DNA of 64,000 nucleotides from an uncultured Ilumatobacter sp. GTDB taxonomy: Bacteria; Actinomycetota; Acidimicrobiia; Acidimicrobiales; Ilumatobacteraceae. The stretch's first letter is position 1; each line of letters begins with the position of its first letter. Made by a program: the position numbers and the translations under genes. Below the pieces are notes generated by a model, which searched no databases, was not told where the DNA came from, and saw only the letters and a list, made by a program, of their open reading frames with translations. The stretch is from positions 123,125-187,124 of the forward strand of contig CAJJBX010000006.1 in NCBI GenBank assembly GCA_905182555.1, in the 5' to 3' direction. Of this stretch, positions 1 through 9,219 are shown one piece after another.

Positions 1-696
1 CTACAGCTTTTCCCCGTTCCTACTTCGAGAAGGACAATGATGCGCGGGCCGGCAGCAAGGGCGATTACATCTTCCGGGAGTCCGACGCGACCGACACCTG
101 AAATTGTTTCAATCATGTTCGAAATGAAGAACGAGACAGACGGGACCGCGACAAAGCGTAAGAACGAGGACTTTTTCAAGGAGCTCCACAAGGATCGAGT
201 CGAGAAGGGCTGCGAGTACGCGATCCTGGTTTCCTTGCTGGAGCCAGACAGCGAGCTCTACAACTCGGGGATTGTCGATGTTTCTCACCGCCATCCGAAG
301 ATGTATGTCGTTCGGCCGCAGTTCTTCGTTCCGATCATCACGTTGCTCCGCAACGCTGCGCTGAGTTCGTTGAAGTACAAGTCGGAGCTCGCGTTGGTGA
401 AGTCGCAGAACATTGACGTCACGAACTTCGAGGACGACCTCGAGACGTTCAAGGATGCTTTCGGAAAAAACTACGACCTCGCATCCCGGCGCTTTCAGAC
501 TGCCATCGACGAGATCGACAAGTCGATCGACCACTTGGAGAAGACGAAGAAGGCACTTCAGGGAACCGATCGAAATTTGCGGTTGGCGAACGACAAGGCG
601 CAAGAGGTCACGATCAAGAAGTTGACGCGCGCCAACCCGACAATGACGGCCAAGTTCGCCGAGTTAGACGGTTCCGATACGCCTCGCACTGAATAG
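1..696 (+). CDS. DUF2130 domain protein, 3' part, frameshifted
   Basis: The 5' end is outside the window. Frame 3 (bases 3-110) reads [20 protein letters not shown] and then hits a stop. From about base 111 another frame continues with [52 protein letters not shown] and [20 protein letters not shown]. These blocks are typical of the C-terminal half of DUF2130 proteins, a family of unknown function with an N-terminal coiled coil. One extra base near 110 joins the two halves, so the gene is either frameshifted or miscalled there. Residues 140-190 ([20 protein letters not shown] and following) look helical or coiled-coil. The function is unknown. The family assignment is firm, and the intactness is not. 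Confidence 0.75.
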   Translation, partial: LQLFPVPTSRRTMMRGPAARAITSSGSPTRPTPEIVSIMFEMKNETDGTATKRKNEDFFKELHKDRVEKGCEYAILVSLLEPDSELYNSGIVDVSHRHPKMYVVRPQFFVPIITLLRNAALSSLKYKSELALVKSQNIDVTNFEDDLETFKDAFGKNYDLASRRFQTAIDEIDKSIDHLEKTKKALQGTDRNLRLANDKAQEVTIKKLTRANPTMTAKFAELDGSDTPRTE

Positions 697-818
697 CGGA
701 GCGTCTCGACCGTGAGGTGGCAGAGGAGGGCCCCGGTCGCGGCCGGAACGGACGGCGTCAGTGATCCAGTGCGCCCGGGACCGGCCAACGCAACAGTGCC
801 AGTGCCAGTGCCATCGGT

Positions 819-2414
819 TCATCCAACCCGGCGGTCTTTGTCTTCCCAGTACGGATCGCGCATGTCCTTCTTCAAGATCTTGCCAGCGCCCGACTTGGGC
901 AGCGGATCTTCGGCGCCCCGGATGACAACGGACCGCGGCAGCTTGTAGCCGGCAAGCCACTCGCGACACGATGCAATGAGTTCGTCCGAGGTCAGCTCAG
1001 CTCCCGGCTTCAGGACCACTTCGACGTGGACCGTCTCGCCCCACTCCTCGTGGGGGATTCCAAAGACAGCGGCTTCAGCAACCGACGGGTGGTGATAAAC
1101 GGCGGCCTCAATTTCAGCTGGGAATATATTAGCGCCACCTGAAATGATCATGTCTTTGGCACGATCGACGATGTAGAGGTAGCCGCCATCGTCGGCGTAT
1201 GCCACGTCACCGGACCGGTACCAGCCGTCGACCAGCGCGTGCGTCGTCTCGGCTTCTCGGTTCCAATATCCACGCATGATGTTCGGGCCCTGAATGTAAA
1301 TCTCGCCAGCCTCACCAACCGACGCGAGGCTCCCATCCGGGCGACGGACCTCGGTTCGAACACCCACAACCGGCACACCTGCAGAACGCAGACGGCTCGC
1401 ATACGGCTCTTCGCCGCGAGCCCCGCGTTCATGGGTTTCTTCGTCGAGCCAGCTCACCAGTGGCGAGGCTTCGGTCATGCCGTAGGCCTGTGCGAAGCCG
1501 CAACCAAACGCCTCAAGGGCCTGGCGTTGCACTTCGCCGGGCATCGGCGAAGCGCCGTACATCACCACCCGCATCGAGGAGATGTCGGCATCTGCCAGAC
1601 CACCGTGGGCGAGCACCATCGAGATCATGGTGGGTACGAGCAGCACCATCGTGCAGCGTTCGTTAGCGAGCGCAGCGATGGTCGCTGCGGGGTCAAAGGC
1701 CGGAATGAACACGTGCGTCCCACCAGCCCAGGTGAGAGCGTACGCAAGTGCGCCGTCAGCGAGGTGGAACTGCGGCGCAGCATGCAGGTAACGGTCGACG
1801 GGGGCGATGCGCGCGTGTAATCCCATGTGTAGTGCGTTTGCGGTGAGGTTGCGGTGCGTGAGTATTGCGCCCTTGGGGAGACCGGTCGTGCCGCCGGTAT
1901 AGAAGATCGCCGCAATGTCTTCCGATTCCAGCTCTGGCAACTCAATCGGTGGGGTGTCAACCATCGACTCGTAGGCAATGGTCCCGTGCGGAGCTTCGGT
2001 GCCGGGGCCGACCCACACCAGGGTGTCGATCGAAGCAACGCTGTCGCGGAGTTGTTGAGCGACCGGCAAAAACGACTCGTCGACGAACAACACTTTGACC
2101 TGGCTGTCATCGCAGATGAATCGGAGCTCTTCAGGCGCAAGGCGGAAGTTGAGGTCGTTCATCACCATGCCGGCAACGGGGATTGCAAACCACAACTCGA
2201 GGTGGCGAGCCGAGTTGAGCATCAAGACACCAACGCGGTCACCACGGTCGAGATCGAGGTCGCTGAGCCCCGACGCCAGCCCGCCGACTCGCCGTGCGAC
2301 CTCGGCCCAATCGCGACGTTCGCCGGTGCCGAGGTCGACGGTTGCGGCTCCGTGGGGGTTGATGTTCGCGGCCCGGTCAAGAACCCAGGCAATGGTCGGA
2401 TCGTTCGTTGGCAT
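819..2414 (-). CDS. Fatty acyl-CoA ligase (AMP-forming)
   Basis: This is an adenylate-forming acyl-CoA synthetase of about 531 residues that activates a fatty or other carboxylic acid to its CoA thioester at the cost of ATP. Visible motifs are the P-loop YTGGTTGLPKGAILTHRN (A3), YGMTEASP (A5), YRSGDVAYADDGGYLYIVDR (A7/A8 hinge), KDMIISGGANIFPAEIEAAV, and the C-terminal catalytic lysine in LPKSGAGKILKK (A10). All are intact and the length is normal. I chose the ATG at 2414 because AGGAGG lies a few bases upstream; a longer reading would run into the preceding thiolase gene. The upstream thiolase ends only about 10 bases away, so the two are probably one operon for activating and degrading a lipid or sterol-type acid. 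The exact substrate cannot be read. Confidence 0.9.
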   Translation of the reverse strand: MPTNDPTIAWVLDRAANINPHGAATVDLGTGERRDWAEVARRVGGLASGLSDLDLDRGDRVGVLMLNSARHLELWFAIPVAGMVMNDLNFRLAPEELRFICDDSQVKVLFVDESFLPVAQQLRDSVASIDTLVWVGPGTEAPHGTIAYESMVDTPPIELPELESEDIAAIFYTGGTTGLPKGAILTHRNLTANALHMGLHARIAPVDRYLHAAPQFHLADGALAYALTWAGGTHVFIPAFDPAATIAALANERCTMVLLVPTMISMVLAHGGLADADISSMRVVMYGASPMPGEVQRQALEAFGCGFAQAYGMTEASPLVSWLDEETHERGARGEEPYASRLRSAGVPVVGVRTEVRRPDGSLASVGEAGEIYIQGPNIMRGYWNREAETTHALVDGWYRSGDVAYADDGGYLYIVDRAKDMIISGGANIFPAEIEAAVYHHPSVAEAAVFGIPHEEWGETVHVEVVLKPGAELTSDELIASCREWLAGYKLPRSVVIRGAEDPLPKSGAGKILKKDMRDPYWEDKDRRVG

Positions 2415-2424
2415 TGGGGGCCTC

Positions 2425-3618
2425 CTAGTTTGCGGACTTCTCATACAGCGTCACGACAGCGGCGCCGCCAAGACCAATGTTGTGCTGGAGCGCTCTGGTG
2501 GCATTGGCAACTTGACGAGGACCTGCTTCGCCGCGCAGTTGCCAGTTCAGCTCAGCACATTGCGCAATTCCAGTTGCGCCAAGCGGATGCCCCTTCGAGA
2601 TGAGGCCGCCCGACGGGTTGACGACCCAGCGGCCGCCGTAGGTCGTGGATCCATTGTCGATAAGTTCGGGGCTGTACCCGACCTCACACATGTTGAGCGC
2701 CTCGTAGGTCAGCAACTCGTTGGGCGAGAAGCAATCGTGCAGCTCGATGACCTGGACATCAGCGGCGTCAAAACCGGCCATGTCGTATGCGGACCGTGCA
2801 GCTGCTGCAGACATGTCTGCGCCGACGATCGTGCGAGCGTCGTCGGTGTCGAATGACGACGCGAAATCGGTGGCCATGGCTTGACCTGCGATGCGCACCG
2901 CTTGGTCACCCAGATCGAACTTGGCGACGGCGTCTTCGCTCATCAGGATTGCAGCCGCAGCTCCGTCGGAGGTCGGCGAGCACTGCAACCGCGTCAGTGG
3001 CCCGTCGATGTGGGGCGAGGCGAGAATTTCCTCGAGCGTGTACACGTCTTGGAACTGGGCGTACGGGTTGTTGGCCGAATGTCGGTGGTTTTTCTCGGCA
3101 ACCTTTGCAAAGTGCTCTGGTGTCGAGCCATATCGACGCATGTGATCCTCAGCAGCACGCGCCCACATCTGCGGAGCAACGGGGCTTGTGGTCTCTTCGT
3201 GCATGGCGTGCAGGCTCGCGATGTGGCGGTCGAGTGGCGCTGTTCGATCTTCTGAGCTGAGGTCGAGTGAACCTCGCTGCATTTTTTCGAATCCAACCGC
3301 CATGGTGACCTCAGCAAGACCACCGGCAATCATCTGGCGGCAGTACATCAACGCCGTCGAGCCCGTCGAGCAGTTGTTGTTCATGTTCACCACCGGGATG
3401 CCGGACAGACCCAGTTCGTACACGGCTCGCTGACCCGCTGTCGAGTCGCCGTAGACGTAGCCAACGCCAACCTGTTCGATCTCTTCGTAGCCAATTCGGG
3501 CGTCTTCCAACGCTTTGGTTCCAGCCTCTCTGACCATGTCGGGATAGTCCCAGTCACGGCGACCGGGCTTTTCGAACTTCGTCATTCCGACGCCGACGAC
3601 GTACACGTCTCGAGCCAT
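2425..3618 (-). CDS. SCP-x-type thiolase (acetyl-CoA acetyltransferase family)
   Basis: A thiolase-fold protein of about 397 residues. It shows the nucleophilic cysteine in [21 protein letters not shown] (about residue 85), the late [14 protein letters not shown] motif, and the GHPLGATG histidine loop near residue 340. The spacing is that of the SCP-x/lipid-transfer thiolase branch (acyl-CoA plus CoA to shortened acyl-CoA and acetyl- or propionyl-CoA) and not of FadA or biosynthetic thiolases. Members often act on sterol side chains, although substrate is not readable here. Two ATGs are adjacent (3621 and 3618). The second, giving [15 protein letters not shown], sits at the better spacing from AAGGAG. 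It is the first gene of a two-gene unit with the downstream acyl-CoA ligase. Confidence 0.88.
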   Translation of the reverse strand: MARDVYVVGVGMTKFEKPGRRDWDYPDMVREAGTKALEDARIGYEEIEQVGVGYVYGDSTAGQRAVYELGLSGIPVVNMNNNCSTGSTALMYCRQMIAGGLAEVTMAVGFEKMQRGSLDLSSEDRTAPLDRHIASLHAMHEETTSPVAPQMWARAAEDHMRRYGSTPEHFAKVAEKNHRHSANNPYAQFQDVYTLEEILASPHIDGPLTRLQCSPTSDGAAAAILMSEDAVAKFDLGDQAVRIAGQAMATDFASSFDTDDARTIVGADMSAAAARSAYDMAGFDAADVQVIELHDCFSPNELLTYEALNMCEVGYSPELIDNGSTTYGGRWVVNPSGGLISKGHPLGATGIAQCAELNWQLRGEAGPRQVANATRALQHNIGLGGAAVVTLYEKSAN

Positions 3619-3849
3619 CATCTCTCCTTCATGTGGGGCTGCTGCTGTGCTGCTGGTGCTGGTGCTGGGATTCGCGCTGGGCTGAGCTGCCAGACAGTGG
3701 CGTCGAAGCAGCGTTGCCCTCCGTGGCGACCTTACAAACCCGACAATGTGTTTGCGAAGCCGGACCGCCCTCACGGCCGAGCTCCGGCGAATGCCGCTGA
3801 TGAGCCGTCGCGCTCGGCCTACGAGCCGCCGTGAACCGCGTCCGAAATG

Positions 3850-4160
3850 TCAGACACCTACGGAGGGGTCGACAGTGTTCCGCCACGAATGTTGCTGCGC
3901 GAAACCCACCAGGCGTTTTGCCTTGTCGTTCGCGTAGAACGTTCCGTACTCGGCAAGATCGCATCGCTGCGGCACCCCCGCGTAGAAACGGTCGCAAACC
4001 TCCGCGCTCGTGATGCCGTCGGAGGTGTCGTCGGATGTTCTTCGTCGACCGGGATCTACTCCGGCCGCACCTCGCCATCGGTGAAACACACGCGATATGT
4101 GGTCTCCGAACTCGCAAACACAACCTTCGAGATACCGAGCTTCACTGCAGCGTGACACCG
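3850..4160 (-). pseudogene. NAD-dependent epimerase/dehydratase remnant
   Basis: Two pieces of an extended SDR are readable on the minus strand in different frames. The first (about 4150-4020) reads AAVKLGISKVVFASSETTYR, then VCFTDGEVRPE, an in-frame TAG where Tyr is expected, and IPVDEEHPTTP. This is the catalytic Ser region of NAD-dependent epimerases. The second (about 4020-3850) reads VCDRFYAGVPQRCDLAEYGT and NDKAKRLVGFAQQHSWRNTV, typical of the extreme C-terminus of the same family. The N-terminal Rossmann part, the YxxxK segment and the middle are missing. It is a broken relic and should not make a functional enzyme. The family call rests on recognisable motifs only. Confidence 0.55.
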
Positions 4161-4194
4161 CGGGACTCCGGTACCGGCACGGACAAGGTCGATA

Positions 4195-4480
4195 TTGGCG
4201 ACCCGGCGCCCGCATTCGACGAGGTGCGGCCCGTGCCGAATGGTCGCACCAATCCTCGAGATGCTGTTTCGCGACTTCGCGACTTCGCAACTTCGCGACT
4301 TCGCGACTGGTCGCGAATCTCAACGTCGATGGTTTCCCGACAATCTCGCAACGATTCAACGCGTCGAGTATCGCGATGCTCGTGTTCTTGCGCGACGGAG
4401 CCGTCGTCGACACGGTGATCGGCGCACAGCCCGAGTACGTCCTGCGCAGCGCAGTCGAACGGCTGACCTCAAACCACTGA
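4195..4480 (+). pseudogene. Thioredoxin remnant interrupted by octamer repeats
   Basis: Reading from 4195 gives the thioredoxin active site CGPCRMVAPILE (about 4225-4260). After a frame change the 3' part reads VANLNVDGFPTISQRF, SIAMLVFLRDGAVVDTVIGA and QPEYVLRSAVERLTSNH, which matches a thioredoxin C-terminus ending at 4480. Between them lies a run of five TTCGCGAC-like octamers (4268-4307) where the helix after the active site should be. The usual N-terminal strand and the Trp before CGPC are not found upstream. The gene is therefore truncated at the 5' end, disrupted by the repeat and frameshifted. A thiol-disulfide reductase role applied only to the ancestor. Confidence 0.6.
4268..4307. 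repeat. 8-bp tandem repeat, five copies
   Basis: Five consecutive copies of TTCGCGAC; the third has one change (TTCGCAAC). It sits inside the thioredoxin remnant and shifts its frame because 40 bases is not a multiple of three. It is consistent with slippage expansion inside a dead gene. Confidence 0.85.
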
Positions 4481-4532
4481 CCTCGGGCAACTCACTTCGA
4501 CCAGCTGACTTTGCACGGCTATCGTCCGCCGA

Positions 4533-5292
4533 ATGGGCGACTTCGATGGGCAGTGTGTATTGGTGACCGGTGGATCGCGCGGGATTGGCCGCGCGGTGTG
4601 CGAAGAGTTCGGGCGACGCGGAGCTGTCGTTGTCGTGCACTACGCAACCAACGAAGCAGCCGCCCGCGAGGTCGTTAACGGCCTTGCCGGCAACGGCCAT
4701 GTGGCCATACCGGCCGACCTCGGTGCGGGCGGGGCGCGCGGCCTGATCGAGTCGACGATCGAAAAGCGGGCGGCGGTGCGATGTCCTCGTCAACAACGCT
4801 GGCACAACGAGGCGCATCCCGTGCTGACGACCTCGCCCGACGACTGGGACGCGAGTTGGGCACGAACGATCGCCACCAACCTGATCGGTCCGGCCGATCT
4901 GATCCACGCGGTGGTCCCGCACATGGTCGACCAAGGTGGCGGGCGCATCGTGAACGTGACGTCGCGCGGCGCGTTCCGTGGCGAGCCCGCACACGCCGCG
5001 TCAGCGCGCGAGCAAGGCAGGGCTGAACAGCCTCAGCCAGTCGATGGCCGTGGCGCTCGCGCCGCACAACATCTACGTGACTGCGGTCGCGCCGGGCTTC
5101 GTGGAGACGGATATGGCGTCTGCCTACCTGAACGGCCCCGGTGGTGATGCCGTCAAAGCGCAGAGCCCGATGGGCCGCGCTGCCTCCCCTGCCGAGATCG
5201 CGCGGGTCGTGGTATTCCTCGCCAGCCCGGGCTCGGAGTCGGCAACCGGCTCGATCGTCGACGTCAACGGGGCTTCCTACCTCCGGAGCTGA
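4533..5292 (+). pseudogene. Short-chain dehydrogenase/reductase, multiply frameshifted
   Basis: An SDR can be pieced together over three frames. The cofactor loop [10 protein letters not shown] follows the ATG at 4533. In a shifted frame (about 4776-4815) [15 protein letters not shown] appears. The first frame returns with [26 protein letters not shown] and [18 protein letters not shown]. From about 4985 a third frame reads [35 protein letters not shown], and ends at 5292 with SATGSIVDVNGASYLRS. At the catalytic YxxxK the DNA gives Gln four residues before the Lys, so the Tyr is lost in any frame. As sequenced it cannot be active. It would resemble FabG-like 3-oxoacyl reductases if repaired. 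Confidence 0.7.
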
Positions 5293-5318
5293 AGCACCGA
5301 GAGGAACACACCGCTGCG

Positions 5319-5429
5319 ATGCGCGACGCTGAGGGAATGGACATGGGCGAAGCCGACGCTGACCATGATGAAGCTGAAGCCACCCCTGACGGCCACAACG
5401 ACCAGGACGCATCCGTCGACGCAGCCTGA
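5319..5429 (+). CDS. Small acidic hypothetical protein
   Basis: A possible 36-residue protein starting MRDAEGMDMGEADADHDEAE and ending DASVDAA. It is strongly acidic, Asp/Glu/Ala-rich, and has no recognisable domain. It begins 26 bases after the SDR remnant. There is no clear ribosome binding site. It may be spurious, or the tail of a lost gene. It is listed because it fills the gap before the convergent methyltransferase. Confidence 0.2.
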   Translation: MRDAEGMDMGEADADHDEAEATPDGHNDQDASVDAA

Positions 5430-5462
5430 TAATCCGTCAGGGACGGCCCGAAGACGAGCGTC

Positions 5463-6338
5463 TCAGCGAGTTGCCGTGTAGAGGGTTCGCAGCAGTAAGC
5501 CCTCCTCGATCGCGTTCACTGTGCGCTGTCGCCGCTCGATTCCTGCTCCGACGGCGTCATCACCAAGCGCGACACGTAGACCCTCTTCGTGGTGGAGCGT
5601 CGCAGCGAGCCAGCGGTGCTGGGTAGCCAGATACTCAGCCGTCAGATCGACCGCGTCAACCTCGATGAAGCCAGCTGATTGGAGGAGGCCCAGGTAGGAA
5701 GTCCTGACTGTCACCGCTGGCGGCCCAATCGAGATCGCTCGGCGTCGCTTCGCTGGGGCCAGCCCCGGTGGCAATTCGATCGTGTGGAACGCCAGTCGGC
5801 CACCCGGACGGAGAACCCGACGAGACGCTCTCAGCACGGAGAGCTTGCTCCGCAGTCAACACATCACATCGGCATGCACGACTGCGTCGATCGAGCCCGG
5901 CCGGATCGGGAGATGCTCACCGGTTCCGAGCAGCGCAAGTGCCCGCGGTCCGAGGCCGTCGCTGTCAATCCGCTCAAGAGCCGCTCGTGCACCTTCAATG
6001 ACCGGATCCACGCTGATCACCGAGCAGCCGAACGCCGTCGCTAAGTACAGACCAGGCCATCCGCACCCTGCACCGATGTCGACGAGCACACTGGCTGGGC
6101 CGAGCGCGAGGAGGCGGCCGAGGCCGTCCGCCTGCTCACGGGTCGTGTAGCCAGTAGCGCTGTAGTCGCTCCCGAGTGCCTCGAGTTCGGCGGCCCTCGG
6201 GGCCGCCTCGCCGGACGCGGCATAGCGATATCCGAATCGTTCTGCTTCGAGGAGCGGTTCTTGAGCCACCGACCCGAGTCTTGCCGATGACCAACAGACA
6301 GTTCGCCATCGCTGCCTACTCGAAGGTTCGTCGCACAT
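5463..6338 (-). pseudogene. Class I SAM-dependent methyltransferase with internal TGA
   Basis: The reading frame from ATG 6338 gives SDYSATGYTTREQADGLGRL, the SAM-binding motif I VLVDIGAGCGWPGLYLA, motif II SVISVDPV and IDAVVHADVMC. It then hits TGA at 5858-5856. The same frame continues without a shift as LRSKLSVLRASRRVLRPGGR, LAFHTIELPPG, AVTVRTSYLGLLQSAGF and on to a stop at 5463. The join HADVMC-stop-LRSKL sits exactly where motif III and its following helix run on in related methyltransferases, so a single base change (probably a sense codon to TGA) splits the gene. Product and substrate are unknown. A real nonsense mutation or a base-call error are both possible. Confidence 0.6.
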
Positions 6339-6439
6339 CAGAGTGCAGCCCACGCGCGTGGATCGGTGCGGCGCCGCCTCGCCGGCGGATTTGAACCGCC
6401 GACAGTTCGCCAACGATTGGAGTTGGGTACGGTCGGTTC

Positions 6440-7153
6440 GTGCTTGACCCGACCGGCAGAACAATCATGATCAGCGGAGCGAATCGGGGTCTGGGTAATG
6501 CCATTGCACGACGGCTCCACGACGACGGATACAACGTCAGTGTTGGGGGTCGCGACATCGATGCGTTGCGCCGTTCGATGGATGGATACGACGACGACCG
6601 GGTGCTGTGCCATTGCTACGACGCAACGCAGCCTGAAACCGGCGCAGCCTGGATCCATGCGACAATCGAGCAATTCGGGTCGCTGTCCGGTCTCGTCAAC
6701 AATGCGGGGATCATCGACACCGCAGAGCTTGACGTTCTCACCGAAGAGTCGCTCGATGCCATGTGGGCAGTCAACGTCAAAGCGCCGTTTCGAATGATTC
6801 AACTCGCGCTCCCCCACCTGCGAACCGATGGCAGCGGACGCGTCGTCAGCATCGCCTCCTTGGCCGGCGTGCGGGTCATGGGAACCTTCGCGCCGGGCTA
6901 CGCGATGTCGAAGCACGCGGTGCTCGCGCTGTCGGAGGCAACGAAGCAAGCGGGTTGGGATGACGGCATCCGCGTCACGTCGGTCTGCCCTGGATTCATC
7001 GCTACTGACATGACGAAAGACTTTGGTGGCGACCAGGCAACGATGATCGATGCATCCGACCTCGCCGAACTGATCTCGACAACCATCTCACTGCCGAATA
7101 CCGCGTCGGTTGCCCAACTCAACGTTGCGTGTCGTCTCGAACCTCACTTCTGA
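6440..7153 (+). CDS. Short-chain dehydrogenase/reductase
   Basis: An intact classical SDR of 237 residues, GTG start. The cofactor-binding loop is SGANRGLG (about residues 12-19), followed by the NNAG motif (LVNNAGII, about 88), catalytic Ser in VVSIASLAGV, YAMSKHAVLALSEATKQ with Tyr and Lys of YxxxK, and the PGFIATDM loop. The C-terminus ends with SVAQLNVACRLEPHF. It is an NAD(P)-dependent oxidoreductase; the substrate is not predictable. It runs divergently from the damaged methyltransferase, and dsbB follows 147 bases downstream. Unlike the SDR at 4.5 kb it has no lesion. Confidence 0.85.
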   Translation: MLDPTGRTIMISGANRGLGNAIARRLHDDGYNVSVGGRDIDALRRSMDGYDDDRVLCHCYDATQPETGAAWIHATIEQFGSLSGLVNNAGIIDTAELDVLTEESLDAMWAVNVKAPFRMIQLALPHLRTDGSGRVVSIASLAGVRVMGTFAPGYAMSKHAVLALSEATKQAGWDDGIRVTSVCPGFIATDMTKDFGGDQATMIDASDLAELISTTISLPNTASVAQLNVACRLEPHF

Positions 7154-7300
7154 CCGCACCGCCGGAAGGAGCCTCAGCGAGTCGCTGTATCAAGGGTCAA
7201 CAGCAAGCCCTGCCATTCGACACCTGACCGAAGGAACCGAACTCTGTGACCCCAGCGCCGTCGAGGAACTCTTGCCACTCGTTACTGTGGAGAACTGATC

Positions 7301-7834
7301 ATGTCACCTGAAACCGTTGCCGCCCTTTTTGCTACCTGCCTGCTCGCCGGGTTCGCCGGCGCAATCGCCGCCTATGCGGCGCCGGCAACGCGCTCCAGGC
7401 TGATCGCAGCGGCACCGCCGATCGCTGCTGCCGTCGCGATCGCTGCGACAGCCGGAAGCCTCTACTTCTCCGAGCACGTCGGCTTCGTCCCGTGCAAGCT
7501 GTGCTGGTACCAGCGCATTGCGATGTACCCCATGGCAATCATCCTCCCGCTCGCGGTGCTGCTACGGGATCGGCTGGTCATGCGATATGCCCTCGCACTC
7601 GCAGGTATCGGGCTGGCCATTTCCGCTTATCACATTCAGGTCCAATGGTTCCCCGAACGATCAAACTCCTGCTCGTTCGACGACCCATGCTCTGCCAAGT
7701 GGGTCGAGGCATTCGGCGTGTTCACGATTCCTCAGATGGCAGCGATGGCATTCACCCTCATCGGGTTGCTCACGGTCGCTGTGATCGTCGATCAATCGAG
7801 ACGCGGTAAGCAGCCACCTACGGCACTCAGCTGA
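7301..7834 (+). CDS. Disulfide bond formation protein DsbB/BdbC
   Basis: A 177-residue membrane protein with four hydrophobic segments (about residues 5-25, 35-55, 75-95 and 145-165). The first cysteine pair is in VPCKLCWYQRIAMYP between TM2 and TM3. The second pair is CSFDDPC in the extracytoplasmic loop. That is the DsbB/BdbC/VKOR-like arrangement that re-oxidises an extracytoplasmic thiol oxidase by passing electrons to quinone. The ATG at 7301 follows GTGGAG at good spacing. No DsbA-type partner gene is adjacent. A short in-frame reading just upstream (ending at 7298) is not recognisable. Confidence 0.88.
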   Translation: MSPETVAALFATCLLAGFAGAIAAYAAPATRSRLIAAAPPIAAAVAIAATAGSLYFSEHVGFVPCKLCWYQRIAMYPMAIILPLAVLLRDRLVMRYALALAGIGLAISAYHIQVQWFPERSNSCSFDDPCSAKWVEAFGVFTIPQMAAMAFTLIGLLTVAVIVDQSRRGKQPPTALS

Positions 7835-7971
7835 GCGGGCAATTCACTGTGCCTCCATCGCAAGGCAATCGCGGGCCACAAGGAGCTCATCGCCGTTGCC
7901 CATCGCGATCATCGCGAGGCGCTCTCCACCGAAGCCAAGCGGATGGCCTACATCTGACCCGTCAGCGGTAG

Positions 7972-8644
7972 CTACTCGGCGACAAACGGTGCACGCAGTG
8001 GCATCGGTGCGCGCCACCCGAACTGCATGCTGGCAAGCCTGACCGCGAACACTGCGATGGCCACCCCAATCGCCACGCCACCCGAGTACCAGCCGTTTCG
8101 CCACGCAACCACGACAGCCGTCGCTCCGAGGCCAGCGAGGAATTGCATACAGCGTGCTCGATCGGTGGAAGAGGCTCGGCGGCTCGTTCGCCAGCACGTC
8201 GCGGATAATGCCACCGCCCGCCGCCGAGATCACACCGATCAGGATCGCACCCACCAGGCTCGCCCCCAGCGTCGACGCTTTGATCGCTCCGGTCACGCAG
8301 AACAGGCCGAGGCCTGCAGCGTCGAAGATCAGCACTGCTCGGTTGAGGGTGCGGGTGATCATCCAGTGGCCGAGGAACACGACAGCCGCTGCAGCGAGCG
8401 CAACGACCAGGTACAGCACCTCACTGAATGCGGTCGGCGGTGTCGCACCGAGCAGAAGGTCGCGGACCACACCGCCACCAAGCGCGGTGACCAGTGCAAG
8501 CGACGTGACGCCGACGAGTTCGAACCCTTTACGGACAGCGAGCAGACCGCCCGAAATTGCGAACGCGAAAACCCCAATGAGGTCGAGCGTCCTCTCCAGT
8601 GTCGGTTCGAGTCCGGTGGCCGATGCTTGAGCGAAAAGCGTCAC
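7972..8644 (-). CDS. TRIC/UPF0126 family cation channel, frameshifted
   Basis: A protein of about 223 residues with two repeats of three transmembrane helices, the hallmark of bacterial TRIC (UPF0126) channels. The first repeat includes DLIGVFAFAISGGLLAVRKG and LVTALGGGVVRDLLLG. The second includes IFDAAGLGLFCVTGAIKA and VISAAGGGIIRDVLANEPPS. The paired GGG..RD motifs are diagnostic. After LFHRSSTLYAIP (about base 8145) the frame breaks; another frame finishes the expected C-terminus with GLGATAVVVAWRNG and ends at 7972. One indel near 8145 explains this. The ATG at 8644 overlaps the stop of the upstream YbaK gene by four bases, so the two are translationally coupled. Confidence 0.8.
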
Positions 8645-9175
8645 TCGGAGGGCGCTTCCGGAACCGGCTTTGCGAGGTCTTCAACGACTTGGACGTTCGG
8701 GAGTGAGAGCAAGATCTCCGGCGAACCAACGAACTTGCAGGCTCGGCTTCCTCCGCCCAACACGATTTCGGAGAGTGCTATCACTCTGCTGTCGACCCAC
8801 AGCGGCATGTACTCGCTGAGCCCGAGCGGTGTCACCCGAGTAGAGGGCCACTTCGGTCATCTCAGCCGGGGCGAACGAGCACTTCTTCGCACCGAGCTTC
8901 TTACGGACAACCTTGTTGACGTCGAGCCGCGTGTTCCCCAGCACAACGCAGGCGACGTAAACGGGCGGGTCGGACTTGCCGATCACGATGAGGGTGTTGG
9001 CCGACTGGCCAAGGGTGTAGCCATAGGCCTCAACAAATTGGGCTGTATCGGCCAGATGGGGATCGCAGTCGATGACCCGTGCGGCGATGTCCGGCTTGTC
9101 GGCGTTGAACTGCGCCACGATCTGGCGGACCCGTTGCTCGGTCGCGTCCGGCGTTTCACTTGCTGTTGCATCCAC
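8641..9175 (-). CDS. YbaK/EbsC-type aminoacyl-tRNA deacylase, frameshifted
   Basis: A YbaK/ProX-domain protein of about 178 residues. Members hydrolyse mischarged Cys-tRNA(Pro) or Ala-tRNA(Pro) in trans. Visible blocks are TAQFVEAYGYTLGQSANTLI, DVNKVVRKKLGAKKCSFAPA (with the conserved Lys) and EMTEVAL. At about 8840 the frame changes, and a second frame completes the domain with VTPLGLSEYMPLWVDSRVIA and LSEIVLGGGSRACKFVGSPE, ending at 8641. The GGG..C.F.. block is the conserved C-terminal signature. A single indel accounts for the break. It is coupled to the downstream TRIC gene by a four-base overlap. Confidence 0.8.
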
Positions 9176-9219
9176 GACCCCAAAGCGTAGGTGCCAGAAG
9201 CGTGGGTAGCGTCACCATC

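Noticed and set aside
1239..2856. Long plus-strand frames opposite the acyl-CoA ligase and thiolase genes
   Set aside because: Shadow frames typical of high-GC DNA. The translated residues are Arg-rich with no domain, whereas the minus strand encodes intact enzymes.
3637..3675. GCTGCTGGTGCTGGTGCTG low-complexity run upstream of the thiolase
   Set aside because: Short and irregular. It sits upstream of the chosen start and encodes no recognised peptide.
5856..5858. TGA as selenocysteine codon in the methyltransferase
   Set aside because: TAA and TAG appear at comparable positions in two other genes, and no selenocysteine machinery or insertion hairpin was noticed.
6384..6400. tRNA T-arm-like hairpin on the minus strand (GGCGG-TTCAAAT-CCGCC)
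   Set aside because: No matching acceptor 5' strand, D-arm or anticodon arm was found upstream on that strand. At most it is a relic of a tRNA 3' end, and chance is equally likely.
7110..7298. 62-codon frame just before dsbB
   Set aside because: Starts inside the SDR gene, has no recognisable domain and probably reflects the dsbB leader.
7844..7971. Minus-strand frame continuing past the TRIC gene (ending GNGDELLVARDCLAMEAQ)
   Set aside because: It is in the frame left behind by the indel near 8145. The family C-terminus ends at 7972 in another frame.
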